Assembly: GCF_010233585.1 (NCBI RefSeq)
Contig: NZ_CP045997.1
Span: 6,561,018-6,625,017, forward strand
Origin: Spirosoma endbachense
GTDB lineage: Bacteria; Bacteroidota; Bacteroidia; Cytophagales; Spirosomataceae
Reading direction: 5' to 3'
Length of the DNA: 64,000 bases
Of the stretch, positions 1 through 7,982 are shown piece by piece (position 1 is the first letter of the stretch; every line of letters begins with the position of its first letter). The notes below the pieces were generated by a model. The model was not told the origin of the DNA. It searched no databases and saw only the letters and a list, made by a program, of their open reading frames with translations. Made by a program: the position numbers and the translations under genes.

Positions 1-1
1 G

Positions 2-223
2 TCGCCCGAACGGCTTGGCCTTTTCACATATTACCTCGAACGACATATTGAAGTCGATGGCGACCATCATTCGCATTTAGCTAAAGCCATGACGGCCGAA
101 CTTTGCGGATCTGATACCCAACGCTGGAACGAGGCTACGCTAGCCGTTGAAGCGGCTCTGGTTGCCCGAATTGCTTTATGGGATAGTGTTTACGAACAGA
201 TCTCTCTTGCAGAACCGGCTTAA
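2..223 (+). CDS. DUF3050 family protein, C-terminal part (partial)
   Basis: Only the last 73 residues lie in the window; the start is off the left edge. The fragment reads [14 protein letters not shown], then AELCGSD, a Trp, and ends with [14 protein letters not shown]. This His/Asp/Glu-rich stretch followed by a helix with ARIxLWD is what I know from the C-terminus of DUF3050 proteins, a family with a predicted heme-oxygenase-like all-helical fold and clustered possible metal ligands. The biochemical function of the family is not established. The gene is closed by a strong hairpin terminator a few bases downstream, so it is the end of its own transcript and is not linked to the acyltransferase gene that follows. 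Confidence 0.72.
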   Translation, partial: SPERLGLFTYYLERHIEVDGDHHSHLAKAMTAELCGSDTQRWNEATLAVEAALVARIALWDSVYEQISLAEPA

Positions 224-246
224 CCAGCTTATTTCTACTAGTCTCA

Positions 247-284
247 ATGCCCGAACAGGCCTAAATCCTGTTCGGGCATTTTCT
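247..284 (+). terminator. Rho-independent terminator after the DUF3050 gene
   Basis: A perfect 13-bp stem (ATGCCCGAACAGG with its complement) encloses a 7-base loop and is followed by TTTCTTT. It starts 23 bases after the stop codon of the partial gene. Confidence 0.85.
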
Positions 285-311
285 TTATAATTCATCGGTT
301 TGTACTTTTTC

Positions 312-342
312 TTGAAAACATTATAGCGGACTTGTAACTTTA
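312..342 (+). promoter_or_regulatory. Possible Bacteroidota-type promoter for the acyltransferase gene
   Basis: TTG, then a 20-base gap, then TAACTTTA, which matches the -7 consensus TAnnTTTG at 7 of 8 positions. It sits about 90 bases before the start codon of the acyltransferase. The last base deviates, so this is a weak call. Confidence 0.35.
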
Positions 343-433
343 CTAATTCACCGCATTCTGTTGGTAAACAGCCACGATACAATGGCTATTCAATCGAATG
401 TATTGAATCGAATTGCGACCCCCTTAACCTGTG

Positions 434-1237
434 ATGAAATACATAAAGCCTACTAAATTTAGCTACTTGCCTAAGTTTCTGATGCCTTTAGACCTGCTCG
501 GCATTTTTGAGCGAGATCCGTTTGGCAACTCACTTCTGGTTAGACGTATGCTGATTGGTATTGTTGGCTGGCTTACCTATGCTCGTTACACAGTCGTCAA
601 TCGAATTCAGATTGAGGGCACCGAAAATCTGGAAAACTTACCGATCAATAACGTCCTCTTCCTGTCGAACCACCAGACTTATTTTGCCGACGTTATTGCC
701 TTCTTCCATATCTTCTGCGCCGTTAAATGGGGATTTCAGAATACGATGCTACCACCGGTGTATCTTCTTGGGCCCCGAGCCCGGCAATACTACGTGGCGG
801 CATCAGAAACGATGAAGAAAGGAATTGTGCCCAGAATTTTTTCGGCGGGCGGTGCTTTAACGATTGAACGCTCCTGGCGTGCTGAAGGGCGCGAAGTACA
901 GCGATCGGTAGACACGTCTGCCAACGATAAAATCGCGAAAGCATTGGCTCATGGCTGGGTGGTTAGCTTCCCACAAGGAACAACGAGTCCCTACGCTCCG
1001 GTCCGGAAAGGGACCGGACATCTTATCAAAAACAACGAGCCAATCGTAATACCGGTAGTTATCAACGGTTTCCGCCGGGCCTTCGATAAGAAAGGACTGA
1101 GGTTCAAAAAGCGCAATACATTATTAACCGTAAAGTTTAAAGCGCCACTTCTGGTAAGCCCCGACGATACCGTCGACGATATTGTGGCCAAAGTTCGACA
1201 CGCCATCGAACAGGATGCGCCCGAATGGGTGAAATAA
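434..1237 (+). CDS. PlsC-type lysophospholipid acyltransferase
   Basis: This 267-residue protein of the 1-acylglycerol-3-phosphate acyltransferase superfamily should transfer acyl chains to lysophospholipid or glycerol-phosphate acceptors at the inner membrane. The first catalytic block is SNHQTYFADV (His about 80, Asp about 86). The second is FPQGTTSP at about 179, in the place of the usual FPEGTR, followed by a basic KGTGHLIK segment and the IPVVINGF strand typical of the fold. A hydrophobic helix near 38-50 may anchor it. The His-Asp spacing is five residues where HX4D is canonical, and Gln replaces the Glu of block II, so the acceptor may differ from that of classical PlsC. An in-frame GTG lies immediately before the chosen ATG and is an equally possible start. 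There is no obvious ribosome-binding site. Confidence 0.85.
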   Translation: MKYIKPTKFSYLPKFLMPLDLLGIFERDPFGNSLLVRRMLIGIVGWLTYARYTVVNRIQIEGTENLENLPINNVLFLSNHQTYFADVIAFFHIFCAVKWGFQNTMLPPVYLLGPRARQYYVAASETMKKGIVPRIFSAGGALTIERSWRAEGREVQRSVDTSANDKIAKALAHGWVVSFPQGTTSPYAPVRKGTGHLIKNNEPIVIPVVINGFRRAFDKKGLRFKKRNTLLTVKFKAPLLVSPDDTVDDIVAKVRHAIEQDAPEWVK

Positions 1238-1329
1238 TCGAAGCAAAGACCAACTTCCCAAAAGGTTAGTTGCTTCAGGCTCTACGGCCCGACTCAACGA
1301 GTTGATCTTCGCTTTCGCTCAAAGCGCTG

Positions 1330-2751
1330 TTAAAGAATCCAGCGGAATAAAAGGTAAAGTGTGAAGGCCAATAGCATGGAAACAGGTAGCGTCAATACCC
1401 ACGCTAAAGCAATGTTCCGAATGGTACCCGCCTGAAGATTTTTAACCCCTTTGCTGGCAACCATACTTCCTGCAATGCCCGAAGAGAGAACGTGCGTGGT
1501 GCTAACGGGCAGTTTTAACGCCGATGCTAACCCAATCATACTGGCAGCGACCAGTTCGGCCGAAGCGCCCTGTGCATACGTTAAATGCTGCTTGCCAATT
1601 TTTTCGCCAACGGTTACCACAATCCGGCGCCAGCCGATCATCGTACCTAGGCCAAGCGAAAGAGCAATCATCAGAATTACCCACAATGGAGCATAATCGG
1701 TAAAACGACGCAAACCGTTTTCTTCGCTCAGGCTCTTTTTCATCACCGCCAGTTGGCTCGCGCTAAGGTTGGCCCCTTCATCTTCGGCAATTTTATTCAT
1801 GTTGCTGTTGATAAGCAGCAGATCGCGCCGAACATTCAAGCGTTCTTCCTTGGGAATTTTATTATCGACCAGCGGAGCATTGACCATCGCCTTCAGTTCG
1901 GCCAGTTCAATACGGGTACGCGCCAGGCGATCACGGTTTATGGGCGCAAGCTGATTTGAATCCAGCGTTGCGATCGTCTGTTCGATACCCGTAATGTTTG
2001 GTTGCATCAGACGCGGATCAAGATCGGGCTGTACGGCAAAATGAAAGGGGACAATACCGATCAGAATCAACATGATCAGGCCCACTCCCTTTTGACCGTC
2101 ATTGCTGCCATGAAAGAAACTAACCAGCGAACAGGTTGCAATCAGGACACCACGAATCCAGGAAGGTGGAAGACTATTTTTCTTGGGCTCCTTGAAAAGC
2201 TGACCTTTAACGTCCTCGGGCACCGATCGACGTAAAACAAACATCAATACGATGGCCAGACTAAAGCCCAATAGAGGAGATAACAGCAGTGCTTCGCCCG
2301 TTTCAATCGCCTTTTCCCAGTTTACCGCCGATCCAGCTTTGTTATCAGGCATGGTAGAAAAAGCCAGACCTACGCCCAGAATAGATCCGATCAGGGTATG
2401 GGAACTTGAACTTGGCAGTCCGAAATACCAGGTGCCAAGGTTCCAGATGATGGCACTCAGCAACAGGGCCAATACCATAGCAACACTGTGATAAACGTTC
2501 TGGTCGACCAGTAATTCGACCGGCAACAAGTTTACAATACCCATTGCAACACCAATACCACCCAGCAGAACACCGGTGAAATTGCATATTCCTGACCATA
2601 CAACGGCTGCCGTTGGCTTCAGTGAATTGGTATAAATGACAGTGGCAACGGCATTGGCCGTATCGTGGAAACCGTTAACAAATTCGAAAGCACAGGCAGC
2701 GAATAAGCTGATAAACAGGAGGATAAAAACATCCGTTTCTAATCCAAACAT
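1330..2751 (-). CDS. pit: Inorganic phosphate transporter, PiT family
   Basis: A 473-residue integral membrane carrier that brings phosphate (or metal-phosphate) into the cell using an ion gradient. The family signatures are clear in both inverted halves: GFHDTANAVATVIYT near the N-terminus and FFHGSNDGQKGVGL in the middle, plus PSSSSHTLIGSILG and PVSTTHVLSSGIAG, the paired SSSSH/STTH repeats of PiT proteins. Between the two membrane halves lies a hydrophilic, charged segment of roughly 110 residues, likely helical, which lengthens the protein. The start is placed at MFGLETDVF because translation upstream of it is not membrane-like and would need an alternative codon. No PhoU-like partner gene (DUF47), often found beside pit in this phylum, is visible here. 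Confidence 0.92.
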   Translation of the reverse strand: MFGLETDVFILLFISLFAACAFEFVNGFHDTANAVATVIYTNSLKPTAAVVWSGICNFTGVLLGGIGVAMGIVNLLPVELLVDQNVYHSVAMVLALLLSAIIWNLGTWYFGLPSSSSHTLIGSILGVGLAFSTMPDNKAGSAVNWEKAIETGEALLLSPLLGFSLAIVLMFVLRRSVPEDVKGQLFKEPKKNSLPPSWIRGVLIATCSLVSFFHGSNDGQKGVGLIMLILIGIVPFHFAVQPDLDPRLMQPNITGIEQTIATLDSNQLAPINRDRLARTRIELAELKAMVNAPLVDNKIPKEERLNVRRDLLLINSNMNKIAEDEGANLSASQLAVMKKSLSEENGLRRFTDYAPLWVILMIALSLGLGTMIGWRRIVVTVGEKIGKQHLTYAQGASAELVAASMIGLASALKLPVSTTHVLSSGIAGSMVASKGVKNLQAGTIRNIALAWVLTLPVSMLLAFTLYLLFRWIL

Positions 2752-2808
2752 GGGTGGGAGATCTTCTATGATTAGGCAAACAGCAAGTCCGTAAGCCGAT
2801 GATTGCCA

Positions 2809-2816
2809 CAAAAGTA
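2809..2816 (-). promoter_or_regulatory. Possible -7 box upstream of the phosphate transporter
   Basis: Read on the minus strand the site is TACTTTTG, a full match to the Bacteroidota TAnnTTTG box, 58 bases before the chosen start. The nearest TTG that could serve as the -33 element is 26 bases away, longer than usual, so confidence is low. Confidence 0.3.
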
Positions 2817-2972
2817 AGGTAAACTGGCCATAGCAGTATTACCAAATTGTTAAGTAGAGACCGAATATCGTATGACTTCTGCAGTTCAGCAACGTGTTAC
2901 GTCTCAGTCAGGTTATGATTCCTGACAATGTGGTGTGGTACGGCTGGTCACCTAAATCGCATGTTGATGATT

Positions 2973-4022
2973 CTACTTTTTGCCAGCCAGTTGTCCACAG
3001 GCAGCATCGATGTCTTTACCCCGGCTACGACGGACATTTACGGTTACGCCTTTACTGTCCAGAAAACCAGCGAATTTATCCAGCGATTGCGGATCTGTAT
3101 TCTTGAAATTTGCCTCTGCAATGGGATTATATTCGATAATGTTGATTTTTGCCGGAACCCGTTTTGTAAATTTCCAAAGCTCCTGTGCGTCCTGTAGGGT
3201 ATCATTAAAATTGTAAAACAGGATGTATTCAAAGGTAATACGAGTACCCGTTTTTTTGTAAAAATAGCCCAGCGCATCACCCAGAGCCTGAAGCGTATTG
3301 CTTTCATTGATGGGCATAATCTGATCGCGCTTCTGGTCATTGGCCGCGTGTAACGACAAAGCCAGATTAAATTTCACCGCATCATCGCCGAGTTGCCTGA
3401 TCATTTTGGCAATTCCCGCTGTCGACACCGTGATCCGCTTGGGCGACATACCCAACCCGTCGGGCGATGTAATTCGATCGACCGATTCCAGCACGTTTTT
3501 ATAATTTAGCAGCGGTTCACCCATGCCCATGTAGACAATGTTAGTCAGCGGTGCATCATAATTTTCCTTCGCCTGCCGGTCTATAGCCACCACCTGGTCA
3601 TAAATTTCGGCGGCATCGAGGTTGCGTTTGCGATCCATATAGCCCGTCGCGCAGAATTTACACGTCAGCGAACAACCGACCTGACTTGATACACAGGCCG
3701 TCATACGGTCCACGTCATCGTTACGGAGAGCCGGAATCAGCACGCCCTCGACCAGATTGCCATCGAACAGTCGAAACGACGATTTGATGGTGCCGTCATT
3801 ACTACGTTGTTGCTGATCGACAGTTAAAGGCCGAATTTCGAAGTGAGTTTTTAATAATTCCCGCGTTGGCAGAGAAAGATTGGTCATCTGCTCAAACGAC
3901 TGAGCCGATTTTTTCCAGAGCCATTCATGAACTTGCTTCGCCCTGAATCCCTGTTCGCCCTGTTGCGCCAGCCAGTCTTTCAGTTGAGCGGCTGTAAGTT
4001 TGCGAATGTCTTGTTTATCCAT
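2973..4022 (-). CDS. rlmN: 23S rRNA (adenine-2503-C2)-methyltransferase RlmN
   Basis: A 349-residue dual-specificity radical SAM enzyme that methylates C2 of A2503 in 23S rRNA and, in well-studied members, A37 of some tRNAs, affecting decoding accuracy. The radical SAM cluster is CSLTCKFC (Cys 117, 121, 124). The two extra cysteines of the ping-pong mechanism are present: Cys110 (equivalent to E. coli Cys118) and Cys342 in DAACGQLAG near the C-terminus (equivalent to Cys355). The GEPLLNY segment (GMGEPLLNY) and the SLHAAND motif are also typical. It is last in a minus-strand run after a yqeY-like gene and a CvpA gene, separated from the latter by a repeat-built spacer. Length is normal for the family. 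Confidence 0.97.
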   Translation of the reverse strand: MDKQDIRKLTAAQLKDWLAQQGEQGFRAKQVHEWLWKKSAQSFEQMTNLSLPTRELLKTHFEIRPLTVDQQQRSNDGTIKSSFRLFDGNLVEGVLIPALRNDDVDRMTACVSSQVGCSLTCKFCATGYMDRKRNLDAAEIYDQVVAIDRQAKENYDAPLTNIVYMGMGEPLLNYKNVLESVDRITSPDGLGMSPKRITVSTAGIAKMIRQLGDDAVKFNLALSLHAANDQKRDQIMPINESNTLQALGDALGYFYKKTGTRITFEYILFYNFNDTLQDAQELWKFTKRVPAKINIIEYNPIAEANFKNTDPQSLDKFAGFLDSKGVTVNVRRSRGKDIDAACGQLAGKK

Positions 4023-4028
4023 TTTGAC

Positions 4029-4132
4029 TTGTTGAATGACTGAATGATTGAATTATCGAATGTGCCGCCCTATTCACCAGAACTACAGATTGTTCATTCA
4101 ACAATTCCATCATTCAACGACTCAATCATTAA
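4029..4132. repeat. Imperfect inverted repeat of GAATGA units between cvpA-like gene and rlmN
   Basis: The left part holds GTTGAATGACTGAATGATTG and the right part its imperfect complement (CATTCAACAATTCC, CATCATTCAAC). The short units repeat several times within each arm. The right arm runs into the 3' end of the CvpA gene. It may be an intra-operon hairpin. Confidence 0.5.
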
Positions 4133-4652
4133 TTTCTGCCCGCCATTTCTTCCCTGTTTCCAGCCCTTTAGGTACCCAAACAGCAGCTTTGTCCATTATT
4201 TGAGGAGCAACTGGCCGAATGTACGCGTACAAAAAGGCACCTTCGGTCTGGCGGGGGGGTATTCTGACACCCATATAGCTGAACAACCAAAGGATTACAC
4301 TAATTCCAAACACCCACGTAAAAAGACCAACAGCTGCCCCTGCCACACTATCGAACGTTCCCAGAAGTGTATATTTCAGAGAGCGCCGGAGCGCAAAACC
4401 CATCTGGTTGATCATGAACACGGTAGGAAAAAAAATCACCGAAAATCCCAGCCAGGGCAACAGTTTGCGTGCCAGTTCGCGACTGATGTACGGACTCAGC
4501 AATTCTATGCCGAAGGCCAGAAACTTAAACCCAACGATCATGGCCACAACAAACGCAATGACCGCAACAATCTCCACCAGAAGACCCTTGCGGTAACCGT
4601 TAAAAGCCCCCCAGATCAGGGGAATGATCATCAGCAGGTCGAGCGTATTCAA
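4122..4652 (-). CDS. CvpA family membrane protein
   Basis: A 176-residue inner-membrane protein. The N-terminus MNTLDLLMIIPLIWGAFNGYRKG is the family signature, where a short membrane segment is followed by the GxxxGxxRG-like turn. Three further hydrophobic helices follow, near 28-48, 67-82 and 100-125. E. coli CvpA is named for a requirement in colicin V production, and homologues affect envelope stress resistance; the molecular role is unsettled. It lies between the yqeY-like gene and rlmN on the same strand, with hairpin-forming spacers of about 77 and 99 bases on either side, so linked transcription is plausible but may be attenuated. Confidence 0.85.
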   Translation of the reverse strand: MNTLDLLMIIPLIWGAFNGYRKGLLVEIVAVIAFVVAMIVGFKFLAFGIELLSPYISRELARKLLPWLGFSVIFFPTVFMINQMGFALRRSLKYTLLGTFDSVAGAAVGLFTWVFGISVILWLFSYMGVRIPPRQTEGAFLYAYIRPVAPQIMDKAAVWVPKGLETGKKWRAEIND

Positions 4653-4658
4653 CTAGTG

Positions 4659-4727
4659 AAAAGGTGAAAGAGCTAAAGAGCGAGAGAGCAAACAGGCTGA
4701 ATCACCTTTTCGCTCTTTCACGCTTTT
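4659..4727 (-). repeat. Hairpin-forming spacer between yqeY-like and cvpA-like genes
   Basis: AAAAGGTGAAAGAGC pairs with GCTCTTTCACGCTTTT 39 bases later, with one unpaired base. The intervening sequence is also purine-rich with GAG repeats. It can act as a terminator or attenuator for the minus-strand transcript. Confidence 0.55.
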
Positions 4728-4729
4728 GC

Positions 4730-5179
4730 TTATTGTAAAAGTTGCTTAACTGCTGCCGAAATAGCTTTCCCGTCGGTCTGACCAGCCAGTTCTTTGGTCG
4801 CTACGCCCATTACTTTTCCCATATCCGAAGGGGCCGAAGCGCCAATGCGCGTGATAATTGCCTGGAGCTTTTCCTTCAATTCGTCTTCCGAAAGCTGTTT
4901 CGGCAGATATTGTTCGATAATGGCGATTTCGGTTTCCTCCGTTGCCAGCAGATCTGCCCGATTCTGCTGACGGTAGATGTCGGCCGAATCTTTCCGTTGC
5001 TTCACAGCTTTGGTCAGAATCCGGGTTTCTTCTTCGGGTTTAAGTTCGCCTGTGCCACCTTCTTTGGTTTCTTCAAGCAAAATCATGGACTTAATGGCGC
5101 GCAAAGCCCGGAGTTTATCCTGATTTTTGGCCAGCATAGCCTGCTTGATATCGGCGTCAATTTGTTGTTTCAGAGCCAT
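4730..5179 (-). CDS. GatB/YqeY domain-containing protein
   Basis: A 149-residue cytoplasmic protein matching YqeY over its full length. The N-terminal helical half contains KNQDKLRALRAIKS, the middle TKAVKQRKDSADIY, and the C-terminal half EIAIIEQYLPKQLSEDEL followed by DMGKVMGVATKELAGQTDGK. These are the usual conserved blocks. The C-terminal part resembles the tail domain of GatB, the tRNA-dependent amidotransferase subunit that binds tRNA, so a tRNA-related role is suspected for the family but has not been shown. It is the first gene of the minus-strand run leading to the CvpA gene and rlmN. Confidence 0.9.
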   Translation of the reverse strand: MALKQQIDADIKQAMLAKNQDKLRALRAIKSMILLEETKEGGTGELKPEEETRILTKAVKQRKDSADIYRQQNRADLLATEETEIAIIEQYLPKQLSEDELKEKLQAIITRIGASAPSDMGKVMGVATKELAGQTDGKAISAAVKQLLQ

Positions 5180-5256
5180 TTTGGTAATGAATAATGGATA
5201 ATGTAAAGCAGAGAATGGTTGATTGATTACTCATCCATGAACCATCATCGGTTCGG

Positions 5257-5264
5257 CAAAGTTA
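5257..5264 (-). promoter_or_regulatory. Possible -7 box upstream of the yqeY-like gene
   Basis: On the minus strand this reads TAACTTTG, a full TAnnTTTG match 78 bases before the start codon. No convincing TTG lies at the expected distance, so only half of the promoter is supported. Confidence 0.35.
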
Positions 5265-5323
5265 CAAATCTGTGAAGGCTTATTCACGTATTCGCTCATT
5301 CACCCAATCACTCATTAGCGAAA

Positions 5324-6061
5324 ATGACTCGTTTAAGCGTTAATATCAACAAAATTGCCACTATTCGAAATGCACGTGGCGGCAATAATCCAAATCTTGT
5401 ACAGGTAGCTCTTGACTGCGAACGTTTTGGTGCCCAAGGCATTACAGTACACCCCCGCCCCGACGAGCGCCATATCCGCTATCAGGACGTACTGGATTTG
5501 AAAGAGGTGGTAACAACTGAATTCAACATTGAAGGCAACCCCGACGAGCGATTTATCGAGCTGGTAAAACGGGTGAAACCCGAACAGGTAACCCTCGTTC
5601 CGGATGCGCCCGATGCCATTACGTCGAATGCCGGGTGGGATACGATTCGCCATGCCGATCATCTCCGCCGGTTGGTCGACACTTTCAAATCAGACGGAAT
5701 TCGCGTTTCTATTTTCGTAGATGCCGACGAACGTATGGTCGAGGGAGCCAAAGCGGTCGGGACCGACCGGATTGAATTATACACCGAACCTTATGCTGCC
5801 CATTATGTCGCCAATCGCGATGCGGCCATTGCCCCCTTTGTGCAGGCAGCCCGCAAAGCCAACGAACTGGGTATTGAACTCAACGCCGGGCACGATTTGA
5901 GTCTGGAAAACCTGCGTTTCTTTGACGAACAGATACCCGGCCTCAAAGAAGTGTCTATCGGTCATGCCCTGGTCTGTGATGCGCTCTACTTTGGGCTCGA
6001 GAATACGATTCAGATGTATTTACGCTGTCTATCGTCTGAAGCGACGGGTGTCCCCGCATGA
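5324..6061 (+). CDS. pdxJ: Pyridoxine 5'-phosphate synthase PdxJ
   Basis: A 245-residue TIM-barrel enzyme that condenses 1-deoxyxylulose 5-phosphate with 3-amino-2-oxopropyl phosphate, closing the pyridine ring of vitamin B6 in the DXP-dependent pathway. The hallmark N-terminus is present ([17 protein letters not shown]), followed by HPRPDERHI at 43-51 with the catalytic histidines, the NIEGNP strand with its Glu, VTLVPD, and [10 protein letters not shown] near the end for phosphate binding. Length is normal. It begins a plus-strand pair with mnmH and is divergent from the yqeY-like gene. No pdxA is visible in the window. Confidence 0.97.
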   Translation: MTRLSVNINKIATIRNARGGNNPNLVQVALDCERFGAQGITVHPRPDERHIRYQDVLDLKEVVTTEFNIEGNPDERFIELVKRVKPEQVTLVPDAPDAITSNAGWDTIRHADHLRRLVDTFKSDGIRVSIFVDADERMVEGAKAVGTDRIELYTEPYAAHYVANRDAAIAPFVQAARKANELGIELNAGHDLSLENLRFFDEQIPGLKEVSIGHALVCDALYFGLENTIQMYLRCLSSEATGVPA

Positions 6062-6163
6062 TTGATTACGCTGACTGAACAACTCACTGGATTTTGACTA
6101 CTATTACGAACAGTAATGAGCGAAATCAGATTAATCCCTAAATCCGTGTAATCCTGGTCAGGA

Positions 6164-7192
6164 ATGGTTCATCAGCTATCGGTCGAAGAATTTTTAGATA
6201 AGGCGCAAACTTTTCCCGTCATCGATGTTCGGTCACCGGGAGAATACGACCATGCTCATATTCCGGGAGCGATTAGTATTCCATTGTTCGACAATGACGA
6301 GCGGGCACAGGTTGGTACAAAATACAAGAATGCAGGTAAAGATGCCGCCGTTCTGGTAGGCCTTGATCTGGTAGGCCCAAAGCTGGCAGGATTCGTTAAA
6401 CAGTCGAAAAAGCTAAATCCGCAAACCAAAGAAGTGCTGGTCCATTGCTGGCGGGGTGGTATGCGCAGCGGCTCTTTTGCCTGGCTTCTCGACACCGCAG
6501 GACTAACTGCTTCTACACTGGCGGGGGGCTATAAAGCCTATCGTAACACCGTGCTGGCTGCTTTTGCGGAACCCCGCCCCCTCCTTATTCTGGGCGGCAA
6601 AACAGGCAGCGGCAAAACCGACATTCTGAAAGCGCTGGCACAGGCAGGTGAGCAAATTATTGATCTGGAAGCGTTAGCGCATCACAAAGGGTCAACATAC
6701 GGTGCTATCGGGCAGGCGGCTCAACCCGCTACCGAACAATTCGAGAACGTCTTATTCGAGAAATGGCGGCAACTAAATCCCAACCGGCGGATCTGGCTTG
6801 AAGATGAGAGCAGAAATATCGGCTCCTGTTTTATTCCAATGGCGCTTTGGCAGCAAATGCGGGCTGCCCAGGTAGCCTTTGTCGACATGCCCAAAGAAAT
6901 CAGGATTTGCCGACTGGTATCCGAATATACGGGCATTGATCATGATCTACTCATTGCCGCAACCGAACGGATTCGGAAACGCCTGGGAGGTAAAGTAACA
7001 AAAGAGGCTCTGGACGCTCTTGCTCACCACGACTACGCCACGGTTGCCGATCTGACGCTCGATTATTATGACAAAGCCTATTTGCATGGTTTAGCGCAGC
7101 GTGATTCGACAACGGTTCATTCATTTTCGGTACAAACAAACAATCCGGCCGAAACAGCGAGGCAGCTCATTAGTTGGGCAAATTCCCTATAG
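6164..7192 (+). CDS. mnmH: tRNA 2-selenouridine synthase MnmH (SelU/YbbB)
   Basis: A 342-residue two-domain tRNA-modifying enzyme. In characterised members it geranylates 2-thiouridine at the wobble position and replaces it with selenium from selenophosphate. The N-terminal rhodanese domain (about 5-130) has VIDVRSPGEYDHAHIPGA and the active loop HCWRGGMRSG with Cys95, equivalent to E. coli Cys97. A P-loop domain follows with GGKTGSGKT at 144-152. No selD is visible in the window, so a selenium-dependent role cannot be confirmed here. The stop codon is one base from the stop of the convergent lipoprotein gene, leaving no room for a separate terminator. Confidence 0.93.
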   Translation: MVHQLSVEEFLDKAQTFPVIDVRSPGEYDHAHIPGAISIPLFDNDERAQVGTKYKNAGKDAAVLVGLDLVGPKLAGFVKQSKKLNPQTKEVLVHCWRGGMRSGSFAWLLDTAGLTASTLAGGYKAYRNTVLAAFAEPRPLLILGGKTGSGKTDILKALAQAGEQIIDLEALAHHKGSTYGAIGQAAQPATEQFENVLFEKWRQLNPNRRIWLEDESRNIGSCFIPMALWQQMRAAQVAFVDMPKEIRICRLVSEYTGIDHDLLIAATERIRKRLGGKVTKEALDALAHHDYATVADLTLDYYDKAYLHGLAQRDSTTVHSFSVQTNNPAETARQLISWANSL

Positions 7193-7193
7193 C

Positions 7194-7775
7194 TTATTTC
7201 TTTTTGGTCGAATTCATCCGTCGAATTACCTCCCGTTTGCTGAACGCCAGCCGCCATACGGCAAATGGTATCTCCTGCTTTCCGAAACAGGCTTCGCAGA
7301 TCGGGCTATCAGTAGGGAGAGCCATATTGTAAACAAAGAGTGTATCGCTGATTTTCTGAATGTTCGAGATAGGCGCTAATTTCTGCTTGGCATTATAGAG
7401 GTAAGCGTCCAGAATGTCGCGTTCTTTCTGGCTGAATGACTTATTCTTCACATCGGCAGCCCCCAGCAGGCGAATATCAAGCGCATAGCGTTCGGCAATG
7501 GCCTTTACACGGGGCAGATTCTGCAATTGGCAGAGTTTCGCGCGATCGGCGGGATCTGTCGTTTTTGGAAGTTCTGTCGCTAATTCTTTCTCGACCACAG
7601 CACTGACCTTCCCACCCATATTATCAATTGTTTCGATCAGATCCGCATCTGTAATACGCTTGATTTTCGAATCAGCCATCTCCTGTTTCAATTCATTCGT
7701 ATACTGTACCCGGTCGGGTCCACAGGCAAGCAAAAGGCTGATTAGCAAGGCAAGAAGAATTACTGAGCGTGTCAT
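7194..7775 (-). CDS. Putative lipoprotein with a CxxC motif, function unknown
   Basis: A 193-residue protein I do not recognise with certainty. The start is placed at MTRSVILLAL, which gives a short lipoprotein signal ending in LLLAC with the lipidated Cys at 18; an ATG 33 bases upstream would give a longer, more basic n-region. The mature part is mostly charged helices. A C-terminal CEACFGKQEIPFAVWRL segment resembles the position of a heme-binding CxxCH motif, but His is replaced by Phe. This is loosely reminiscent of DUF3365/Tll0287-like proteins, which I offer only as a possibility. It is convergent with mnmH with one base between stop codons and is divergent from prfA. Confidence 0.6.
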   Translation of the reverse strand: MTRSVILLALLISLLLACGPDRVQYTNELKQEMADSKIKRITDADLIETIDNMGGKVSAVVEKELATELPKTTDPADRAKLCQLQNLPRVKAIAERYALDIRLLGAADVKNKSFSQKERDILDAYLYNAKQKLAPISNIQKISDTLFVYNMALPTDSPICEACFGKQEIPFAVWRLAFSKREVIRRMNSTKKK

Positions 7776-7881
7776 AAACAGGAACTTAATACGATTACGT
7801 TTCGTCATTTACAGATAGAACGATCCCACAAAAGGCTTGGTTGCAGCCTGCAAACATAAAGCCTAACTGCCGGGATTTTTG

Positions 7882-7889
7882 TAATTTTG
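7882..7889 (+). promoter_or_regulatory. Possible -7 box upstream of prfA
   Basis: TAATTTTG is a full match to TAnnTTTG about 95 bases before the prfA start. No TTG is found at the usual spacing upstream, so only the -7 element is supported. Confidence 0.35.
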
Positions 7890-7982
7890 TTTTTCAGGAC
7901 GGTAGACAGTCGATATCAGATCAATTAGCGGTATCTTTTTGTCGAACGTCCAAGTATCCAGTATCTAACGTCTTCCCAATAT

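Noticed and set aside
555..815. Alternative-frame reading inside the acyltransferase gene
   Set aside because: It lies wholly within a well-supported gene and has no family features; it is a frame shadow.
4029..4132. CRISPR-like array at the GAATGA repeats
   Set aside because: Units are too short, irregular and without spacers; no cas genes are present.
4044..4667. 207-codon plus-strand open frame across the CvpA gene
   Set aside because: It is antisense to a recognisable CvpA protein and to repeat-built spacers; no domain is recognisable.
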